A DNA stretch of 8,023 bases. Origin: Verrucomicrobiales bacterium. Lineage in GTDB: Bacteria; Verrucomicrobiota; Verrucomicrobiia; Limisphaerales; Palsa-1400. Each line of letters opens with the position of its first letter. Position 1 is the first letter of the stretch. The notes beneath the pieces were generated by a model. The model was not told the origin of the DNA. It saw only the letters and a list, made by a program, of their open reading frames with translations, and searched no databases. Positions 1 through 6,081 of this stretch are shown here, in pieces. Location of the stretch: positions 1 to 8,023 of the forward strand of contig JAQGOW010000057.1 of the NCBI GenBank assembly GCA_028293405.1. Direction: 5' to 3'. Both the position numbers and the translations under genes were made by a program.

Positions 1-1
1 C

Positions 2-973
2 GTACCACAAAAACCGGAGCGCCCGACCATGCGATTCAACGGCAAAACCTACGAGCTCTACTTCGGCGATTTCCACCGTCACACCGACATCTCCCTTTGC
101 TTTTGGCCCGGCGACGGCACGATGGACGACGCCTATCGTTACGGCATCGACGCCGCCCCGCTCGACTTTCTCGGCGTCACCGACCACACCCACGACATCG
201 CGATGGGCGACCCGCTCTCGCTGCTGTGGCAACGCATCCGCAAGGAAGTGAATCGCCATGCGCTCGAAGGAAAATTCGTCCCGTTCTATTCCTACGAACG
301 CAGTCGCGGCGACACCGATCACAACGTTATTTCCCTGCGCGACGACATGTTGCGCCCACACACCTATCCGCATTCGGAATTCTGGCGCGAGCTCGACACC
401 AACACCTTCACCATCCCACATCAGCCGTTCAATTCCGTCCTCTGGAAAACGAACGATCGCATGCACCGCCCGATCATGGAGATTTATCAAGGCTTCCGCG
501 ATCACACCTGCGAAGACGACGCCACCAACGGCCTCGCCAGCGGCAACGAAGTCGGTTTCATCGCCAGCAGCGACCACCTTTCCACCGGCGCGAGCTTCGC
601 GTGTGTTTGGGCTGAACAACCAACACGCGAAAATATTTTCCGTGCCTTACAAGCCCGCCGCACGTTTGGCGCACAGGACCAAATCGTCCTTGCTGTCACG
701 TGTGGCGATCATTGGATGGGAGAAAAATTTGAAGTCACTGAAACGCCGATCATCAAAATCGTCGCTCGTCCGGTGAAAGGAACCATCACTAAACTTGAAG
801 CCTACATCGACGGCATCCCGCACGATTTGCCGCTGACCCAAACCGCCCAGGACCAATACGAATATCGTACCGATGCTGCATTAAAAGGTCGCCACACCAT
901 CTTCATGCGCGTGAGTGAATCAACCGGCAACTTCGCGTGGTCCTCCCCGATGTGGATCACGTTTCCGAAGTAA
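2..973 (+). CDS. PHP-domain metal-dependent hydrolase, DUF3604-like, 5'-truncated by the window edge
   Basis: Predicted metal-dependent phosphoesterase/hydrolase of the PHP superfamily; substrate unknown. Numbering from the ATG at 29, the PHP metal motifs appear in order: GDFHRHTDIS (H16, H18), GVTDHTH (D52, H53), YSYER (E90), H98, IPHQPF (H131) and ASSDH (D182, H183). After these comes ALQARRTFGA (residues 206-215), a hallmark of DUF3604-type proteins. The last ~100 residues form a beta domain ending in WSSPMWITF, also typical of that family. The frame is open from base 2 to the ATG at 29 with no stop. Relatives usually carry a long N-terminal domain before the GDxHxHT motif, so the gene probably starts outside the window. 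An internal start at 29 is possible, since GGAG lies at 16-19, nine bases upstream. The stop is TAA at 971-973, converging on the next gene with a 3-base gap. The family is fairly sure; the start and exact reaction are not. Confidence 0.85.
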   Translation, partial: VPQKPERPTMRFNGKTYELYFGDFHRHTDISLCFWPGDGTMDDAYRYGIDAAPLDFLGVTDHTHDIAMGDPLSLLWQRIRKEVNRHALEGKFVPFYSYERSRGDTDHNVISLRDDMLRPHTYPHSEFWRELDTNTFTIPHQPFNSVLWKTNDRMHRPIMEIYQGFRDHTCEDDATNGLASGNEVGFIASSDHLSTGASFACVWAEQPTRENIFRALQARRTFGAQDQIVLAVTCGDHWMGEKFEVTETPIIKIVARPVKGTITKLEAYIDGIPHDLPLTQTAQDQYEYRTDAALKGRHTIFMRVSESTGNFAWSSPMWITFPK

Positions 974-976
974 CGG

Positions 977-3694
977 CTACGGCGAAATCTTGATGCGATA
1001 ATATCGCGTGCCAGTTGAAGCCGAAACGGAATCCGTGAACGTCATCGTTCCCAGGTTTCCATCCGCACCGCCGTCAGTCTCAGCGGCAATGGGGCGAACG
1101 ATATCTTTGAAAGTCACCATGCCATCATCGGAGTATTGGATGCGATAACGCGTGTTGCCCGACGATTGCCATTGAAGCACAAACTGGCCGCTGCCGTCGT
1201 AAGTTGCCGACACAATTTTCAAACCTGATGCCGCGTTCGTGGGATTGGTGTTCGCCAAATATTCACCAAGATTGCTCAACCCATCCCCGTCATCATCACC
1301 GGCAGGATTGGTCACGCCGAATTTCGTCTCCCAATAATCCGGCAAGCCGTTCGTGTTCGCATCTGTTGGCGCGGTGACAGTCACGTCAACATTCGCCAGC
1401 GCGCTGTTCAGAACTGAATCGCTGACGTGATACGAAAACCGGTCTGTACCTTGGAACCCATGAACCGGCTGATAGGTCAACAGACCGGTCGTTGTACTGA
1501 AACTCGTGACAAAAGCGTGCCCTGGCGAGGCGTTGAGTTGATAGGTGATCGAGTCGCCATTGCTGTCGGTGCCGGCAAGTTGAATCTGGCTCGGTTGATC
1601 GCCGGCAACAGTCACGGTCATGTTACTCGCAATTGGGCCCACATTCGCGGCCGTAGTGAAGAGTCGGGTCGGAGTGGTGATCGAAGTGCCCGCGCTATCT
1701 GTGATTTTGGCATACCATTCGTAGGTTTTGCTCGCCTGCAGTCCCGACGCAACAAACGAGTTCGTGCCCGAACCAACGTTCAGGTTCGTCCCCACCGCCG
1801 CCCAAGGCGTGCCCGGTGAACCCGCACCGTTCGGTTGCATGTTATAACTGAATGACATTTGCGAATCAGAGTCGGATTCGTACTTACCCGTCCACGGCGA
1901 ATAGGTCGTGATCGAAACGAGATTATTGCTCGGCGAAAACCGCATAAACCGCAGCAACCCATTACCGCCATTCGTGCGGCCCTGATAATCGGAAACGTAA
2001 GTTCGAACCGTCCGCCCATTGAACGTGTCAGAGCGCGATCCTTCGCCGTCGTTGCCGAAGCGATGCCCGGCGAGCATAAGGAAGAAATTCGTGTTCACCT
2101 TCAACGTGTCGTAAATGGTCTGGCCCTGCGCACTGAACGTCACCGGCGTGGCATCCGAACCGGCGTTATGAATCGCCACGATCACGCGTTTCGTCTGGTT
2201 CGTCGCCAAAACACTCATGGCCCAGTCCATGATACCGGAGCCGTAACGATCGTATTCAAAGGACAACACAATAAAGTCCATGCCACCTCCGCTGAAAAAA
2301 TCGAACCAGCTATCGTTATTGGTGCTGTAGTGTCCGCCGTAGTAGGACTTGTCGATGAAATGACTGGTACCGAAATATTGGTTGTAATAGGTGGTGGTGC
2401 CGTCGGGGTCCCCGTTGGGTTCCTGGTCGTGATTGCCCACGACGACGCCGTAAGGAATGCCCTCCCTCATCAAGGTGCGCGCGGGCGATTCGAGCCGCCA
2501 CATCGCGTTCGTCGCGTTCCGCCACTGCGTTAAATCCGGACCGCCGTTGAAAATGTCGCCGTCGTTGACGCAATCGCCCAACTCCACCGCATAAACGATA
2601 TTCGATGCGACGCGATTCGTGATGATGTATTCCGTTTGCGAGAACCACATTTCTTTTGTGGCATCGCCAAGCGACGATGATTCGCGCGCGTAATTTTGGG
2701 TATCCGGCATGATTGCGATCATGAAGTCAGGACCGGGACCAGGTTTCGGCGCTTGTCGCGCAAAATACGTCACACTCACATTGCCGGCAGCAGTGTTTGT
2801 GAGGTAAGTAGTCAATGCCGGCGCAACGCCGACGTTTTGCGCGCCATCAGCAGGTGCCAGCAACGTTGCCGAAACCGGCACAAGCCGCAGTGAAAAGTCA
2901 TCAAACGTCACCGGGCCGGAGAGCGGTGCAATGTCGAACATCACATACCGACCGGTGCCGTTTAAACGCCAACCGTTGGGCAAATCAGAGTCGCTGTCCG
3001 TGTCATAGATCCAAGTGAAGCCGCCATCCAGGGAAACCTGCACACGCGAGTTGTAGGTGGTTTCGCTGCCGGCATCGGTCACGCGCATGAGAATGCTGAC
3101 CTCAGTGCCGTAGGTTCCAGGAATGGTATTGGTGATGAACGTGTTTATGTCGGCAGCAAGGCCGGAGGCTTTGGAATCGACACGTTTTTGCACCGTGTAA
3201 AAACTGTCGTTCACCGAGGTGCGGAACAGTTGTACGCCGAAGTCCCAGGTCGTCGCATCGCCTTCGGCCGTCCCGAGCGCAAAGGAACAACGAAAGGTAT
3301 TCGGGGTGTTATTGGCCATGCGAACCGCGAGGTCATAAACAACCGGGTTCGTGGATGTCGCCGCTGTCGTGCCGAGTGCGGAAGCGAAATTGAACGGGGT
3401 CGTGCCATCCGCCGAAAGAACGACGCGACCAGGATTGTCTGTGTAAGCGACCTGCAGTTTTTGCCCAGCGATCGTGAAAAACGAATTCGTTTTGGTGCTC
3501 GTCTGCATGTAACGCAGGTTCGCTGCCGCCGTGCCGGTCAAGCGCGTGGTTGGCGGATTGATTCCAGTATTGACGCCAGTGTTGAGCGAAAAACCGGTGC
3601 CGCTCGCGGTGACGTTATAACTGTCCGAGACGATCACTTGCCCGCAGACGGTGCGCACGAGCAGTAGCCAGAAAATGGTGGTAAGAAAGCGCAT
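977..3694 (-). CDS. Secreted multidomain calcineurin-like metallophosphoesterase
   Basis: Predicted exported phosphoesterase of about 905 residues. The chosen start is ATG at 3692-3694, giving a signal peptide MRFLTTIFWLLLVRTVCG with likely cleavage before QVIV. The frame extends to a TTG at 3733, but that adds 13 residues ahead of the signal peptide. Approximate domains: beta-sandwich (LamG-like) 19-272; half of an Ig/Fn3-like module 277-313; phosphoesterase 323-618; the rest of an Fn3-like module 630-681; cadherin/Ig-like repeat 685-776; calcium-motif linker 778-818 (NTNGLPDYWE, DDDGDGLSNLGEY); C-terminal beta module ending RYYRIKISP. Catalytic-domain motifs are PDTQNY (D331), GDCVND (D374), GNHD (N421, H422), IHN (H509) and GHRF (H544). 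The usual DxH and GHxH histidines are replaced by Gln and Phe. It lies downstream of the S1/P1 nuclease on the same strand. No PEP-CTERM-like or other obvious surface anchor is seen. The substrate cannot be inferred; activity is plausible but not assured. Confidence 0.88.
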   Translation of the reverse strand: MRFLTTIFWLLLVRTVCGQVIVSDSYNVTASGTGFSLNTGVNTGINPPTTRLTGTAAANLRYMQTSTKTNSFFTIAGQKLQVAYTDNPGRVVLSADGTTPFNFASALGTTAATSTNPVVYDLAVRMANNTPNTFRCSFALGTAEGDATTWDFGVQLFRTSVNDSFYTVQKRVDSKASGLAADINTFITNTIPGTYGTEVSILMRVTDAGSETTYNSRVQVSLDGGFTWIYDTDSDSDLPNGWRLNGTGRYVMFDIAPLSGPVTFDDFSLRLVPVSATLLAPADGAQNVGVAPALTTYLTNTAAGNVSVTYFARQAPKPGPGPDFMIAIMPDTQNYARESSSLGDATKEMWFSQTEYIITNRVASNIVYAVELGDCVNDGDIFNGGPDLTQWRNATNAMWRLESPARTLMREGIPYGVVVGNHDQEPNGDPDGTTTYYNQYFGTSHFIDKSYYGGHYSTNNDSWFDFFSGGGMDFIVLSFEYDRYGSGIMDWAMSVLATNQTKRVIVAIHNAGSDATPVTFSAQGQTIYDTLKVNTNFFLMLAGHRFGNDGEGSRSDTFNGRTVRTYVSDYQGRTNGGNGLLRFMRFSPSNNLVSITTYSPWTGKYESDSDSQMSFSYNMQPNGAGSPGTPWAAVGTNLNVGSGTNSFVASGLQASKTYEWYAKITDSAGTSITTPTRLFTTAANVGPIASNMTVTVAGDQPSQIQLAGTDSNGDSITYQLNASPGHAFVTSFSTTTGLLTYQPVHGFQGTDRFSYHVSDSVLNSALANVDVTVTAPTDANTNGLPDYWETKFGVTNPAGDDDGDGLSNLGEYLANTNPTNAASGLKIVSATYDGSGQFVLQWQSSGNTRYRIQYSDDGMVTFKDIVRPIAAETDGGADGNLGTMTFTDSVSASTGTRYYRIKISP

Positions 3695-3747
3695 GGATTT
3701 AAACAGCAAGATTACCACAGATGCACCTGTCAAAACAACCAGGCTTG

Positions 3748-3767
3748 CTACCCTCTAATTAGGGTAG
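3748..3767. repeat. 7-bp perfect inverted repeat with 6-base loop, possible weak terminator or operator
   Basis: CTACCCT and AGGGTAG flank CTAATT. The repeat lies 8 bases past the stop of the S1/P1 nuclease gene and about 54 bases upstream of the preferred phosphoesterase ATG. Read on the minus strand, it is followed after several bases by a short T-rich run (GGTTGTTTTG). It could therefore be a weak intrinsic terminator or attenuator between the two minus-strand genes. It could equally be a binding site for a dimeric regulator in front of the phosphoesterase. The stem is short with four G-C pairs and there is no strong adjacent U tract, so the role is uncertain. Confidence 0.4.
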
Positions 3768-3775
3768 TCACTCGA

Positions 3776-4732
3776 TCACCAAACCTGCTTTAGGACGACA
3801 AGTTCGCGCTCAGCCGCCAGCAGCAATCGCCTGCGAGCGATCCCATGCGCTTCGGATATATAGATGGGGCTTAATTTGGGAATTTGCTCGTGTGCCACCT
3901 TCCCGGCTTTGACATCGCTCTCGTGCGCAAAGGGTAGGTTCCCGCCACTATAGGAAAAACCGACCGCGAGCCGAAAACTCTCCTGAACCCACGACGCAAT
4001 GGTTTTGTCCTGCTCGAATTCCTTTCGCGTCGCGTCCTTCAGTTTGCGATCACCGCTAATTTGTTTCGCTTGCGCCGCAATGTAGCCGTAAGCACCGTCG
4101 ACTCCCGGCAAGGAGTCCCAAAACGAGTGCATGTTAACCATTCTGCCGTGGCCATCGATCACCATGTGATGACCGCCGAGGTCGTCGCCGCGAGGGCGTT
4201 TCTCGGTGACGAGATTCGCGCCATGTAAGGGCTGATGCAAATCGCCACACAAATGCAGCACCCAGCAAAGACTCACGGCGCGATCGCGCGGACTGGCGTC
4301 GCGATTTCTCAATGTCGTGAACGAATTAGACAAAACCATTTCCGCGTCCGGCCGCTTGATGAAGAAATGTTCGATCAACGCGTGATTCGTTTCCGCCGGG
4401 CGCATGAAAGGATAACCAATAGCGTGCGGATACAGGTCGTATTTTGAAATCTCATCGCTGCCACCAGAACGTTTCGGCCGCACCATATCCGGCCAAACCG
4501 CTGCTGTAAGGAACGCCCATTCATCCTTGTCCACGCCGCGCGGCACATCGGCAGTCAGGATCAGTTTGTAATGCGGATGCTGTTTCAATAGCTCCGACGC
4601 CTCGCGCCGTTCCGCTTTGGTCAGCCCGCGCCAAACCATTTCGGCGATAATGCGGTGCCCCACGCCATTCCACGCTTCCGCGGAATGCGTGAACACCAGC
4701 AACAACAGCGCGCTAAAAACAGTTCGCAACAT
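3776..4732 (-). CDS. Secreted S1/P1-type zinc nuclease (3'-nucleotidase)
   Basis: Member of the S1/P1 nuclease family: trinuclear-zinc enzymes that cleave single-stranded nucleic acids and remove 3'-phosphates from nucleotides. The 20-residue signal peptide ends HSAEA, so the mature protein starts WNGVGH. In this family the mature N-terminal Trp (W21) and the His five residues later (H26) are themselves zinc ligands, which supports both the start and the cleavage site. Other expected ligands are present: D82 in VWPD, H103 in YPHAIG, H160 and D164 in HLCGDLHQPLH, H170 in the same motif, and H202 and D206 in NMHSFWD. The 318-residue length is normal for bacterial members. The only cysteines are C156 and C162, so the fungal disulfides are missing. 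The usual GGN motif reads GGH (188). It lies just upstream of the secreted phosphoesterase on the same strand, suggesting shared transcription or a shared scavenging role. The start is ATG at 4730-4732, without a clear Shine-Dalgarno. Confidence 0.93.
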   Translation of the reverse strand: MLRTVFSALLLLVFTHSAEAWNGVGHRIIAEMVWRGLTKAERREASELLKQHPHYKLILTADVPRGVDKDEWAFLTAAVWPDMVRPKRSGGSDEISKYDLYPHAIGYPFMRPAETNHALIEHFFIKRPDAEMVLSNSFTTLRNRDASPRDRAVSLCWVLHLCGDLHQPLHGANLVTEKRPRGDDLGGHHMVIDGHGRMVNMHSFWDSLPGVDGAYGYIAAQAKQISGDRKLKDATRKEFEQDKTIASWVQESFRLAVGFSYSGGNLPFAHESDVKAGKVAHEQIPKLSPIYISEAHGIARRRLLLAAERELVVLKQVW

Positions 4733-4821
4733 GTCAGCAAGTCGTTGTAGTGCGGGCGCAAATAATAGTAAACCAGTTTATCTAGACCACACCTGCGCCT
4801 CCGTTTTAACGTGGCACTCTC
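4733..4821. promoter_or_regulatory. Divergent intergenic region between nuclease and lactonase genes
   Basis: This 89-base spacer separates two divergent genes, so it should hold a promoter for each direction. Its middle (about 4759-4785) is clearly AT-richer than the surroundings. TATTAT on the minus strand (4762-4767) is a possible -10 element for the nuclease gene, but no convincing -35 lies at the right distance. A short near-palindrome, TAAACCAGTTTA (4769-4780; 5-bp arms, 2-base centre), could be an operator. No good Shine-Dalgarno precedes either start codon. The promoter role follows from position; the individual elements are weak. Confidence 0.45.
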
Positions 4822-6081
4822 ATGCAACTCGCGTTTTCAGCGCCGAACATTTCACGACAGTTCGTTTTAACAACACTCGTTGTCGCAACGCACGCCGGGT
4901 TCTTGCATGCGCAACCGAACGAGAGCAAGCAACCGCTCATCGCGTATGTCGGCACGTTCAGTTCGCCGTTGCACGACGTTTTGCCCACGCAAGTTGATTT
5001 GCCACCGGGCAATGGGCGCGGCATCCATATTTTCCAAGTCGACCGCAGCACCGGCGCGTTAATCCCGCGCGGCATTTACGAACAGGGAACGAGTCCGAGT
5101 TGTCTCGCGCTCGACAAGTCCCGGACACACCTCTACTCCGCCAACGAAACCGATCGCGTCGGCGACAAGAAAGAAGGAACCATCACCGCGTTTGCAATCG
5201 ACCGCGATGGCAATCTGCATTTGCTAAACATCATTCCGAGTGGCGGCGCGGGGCCGACTTACGTGTCGGTGCATCCGAGTGGAAAGTTTCTGCTCGTCGC
5301 TAATTATTTTGGCGGTTCCGTCGCGGTGCTTCCGATTCAAGGCGACGGCTCACTCGCACCCACTAGTGACGTTAAAATCGATACCGGTAAAATCGGTGCC
5401 ACACACGCCACGAGCGGTCCACTGGGAAGTTTCGCCATTAGCGGCCATGATCGCACGCACTGCCATATGATCCAAAGCGATCCGTCCGGCAAATTCGTTT
5501 TCCACGCCGACAACGCGCTCGATAAAATTTTCATCTGGAAGTTCGATGCCGAAAAGGGCGCGCTCACCGCAAACGATACCGCATTCGTTTCACTGCCGCC
5601 GGGTGATGGTCCGCGTCACTTTTATTTCCACCCAAACGGTCACTGGTTTTATTCCATCCAAGAAGAGGGCTCGACCGTCGCACTCTTCGACTTCGATCCG
5701 AGAAACGGTCACCTGACGGCGCGACAAACCATCTCCACTTTGCCAGCGGGTTTTACAGGCAGCAGTTTTGCGTCAGAAATCCTCGTTTCGGCGGATGGCA
5801 GGTTTTTGTATGCCGGCAATCGCTTGCACGACAGCATCGCGACGTTTTCAATCGCGACGAGCGGCGAGTTGAAATACCTGGGTGAAGAATGGACCCACGG
5901 CAATTACCCGCGCAGCTTTAGCTTCGAACCCACTGGACAATATCTCTACTGCTGCAATCAACGAACCGACCACGTCACCAGCTTCCGCGTCGACAAAAAG
6001 ACTGGCCGCCTCAAGTTCAACGGCAATTACACTCCGGTCGGCAATCCATCGATGATTGTCTTCCGCGACCTTGCTCAATGA
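4822..6081 (+). CDS. Exported lactonase-family beta-propeller (6-phosphogluconolactonase/YbhE-like)
   Basis: Member of the lactonase family that includes E. coli YbhE-type 6-phosphogluconolactonase; members are seven-bladed beta-propellers. Its 419 residues are a family-like ~380-residue propeller plus an N-terminal extension. That extension is a probable Sec signal peptide: a hydrophobic stretch at 14-29 (FVLTTLVVATHAGFLH), then cleavage near HAQP at 30-31. Family motifs are clear: YVGTF (42-46), SANET (106-110), GPTYVSVHPSGKFLLVANY (144-162), GPRHFYFHPNG (263-273), SEILVSADGRFLYAGNR (318-334) and YPRSFSFEPTGQYLYCCNQ (362-380). Blade strands contain the repeated xGxL ends (STGAL, GDGSL, KGALT, NGHLT, SGELK, TGRLK). 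Export makes the cytosolic pentose-phosphate step an unlikely role; a periplasmic sugar-lactone or other substrate is more plausible. The stop overlaps the next start as ATGA, implying translational coupling. The ATG at 4822 is the only sensible start; no Shine-Dalgarno is visible. Confidence 0.9.
   Translation: MQLAFSAPNISRQFVLTTLVVATHAGFLHAQPNESKQPLIAYVGTFSSPLHDVLPTQVDLPPGNGRGIHIFQVDRSTGALIPRGIYEQGTSPSCLALDKSRTHLYSANETDRVGDKKEGTITAFAIDRDGNLHLLNIIPSGGAGPTYVSVHPSGKFLLVANYFGGSVAVLPIQGDGSLAPTSDVKIDTGKIGATHATSGPLGSFAISGHDRTHCHMIQSDPSGKFVFHADNALDKIFIWKFDAEKGALTANDTAFVSLPPGDGPRHFYFHPNGHWFYSIQEEGSTVALFDFDPRNGHLTARQTISTLPAGFTGSSFASEILVSADGRFLYAGNRLHDSIATFSIATSGELKYLGEEWTHGNYPRSFSFEPTGQYLYCCNQRTDHVTSFRVDKKTGRLKFNGNYTPVGNPSMIVFRDLAQ

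Noticed and set aside
97..615. 172-codon plus-strand frame inside the PHP-domain gene
   Set aside because: Out-of-frame shadow with a very high Arg/His content; the PHP motifs lie in the other frame.
1859..2533. 224-codon plus-strand open frame opposite the phosphoesterase
   Set aside because: It is antisense to a strongly supported coding region. Its product is Arg/Val-rich with no recognisable motif or domain, as expected for a shadow frame in GC-rich DNA.
3188..3667. 159-codon plus-strand open frame opposite the N-terminal part of the phosphoesterase
   Set aside because: Arg-rich translation without family features, fully covered by the real minus-strand gene.
3728..3733. Perfect TTGACA on the minus strand upstream of the phosphoesterase as a -35 box
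   Set aside because: No acceptable -10 hexamer lies 16-18 bases downstream; the best AT-rich match (TAATCT) is only 13 bases away. Transcription would also start almost at the ATG.
3734..3775. Possible small gene or RNA between the two minus-strand genes
   Set aside because: The gap is too short and holds only the inverted repeat.
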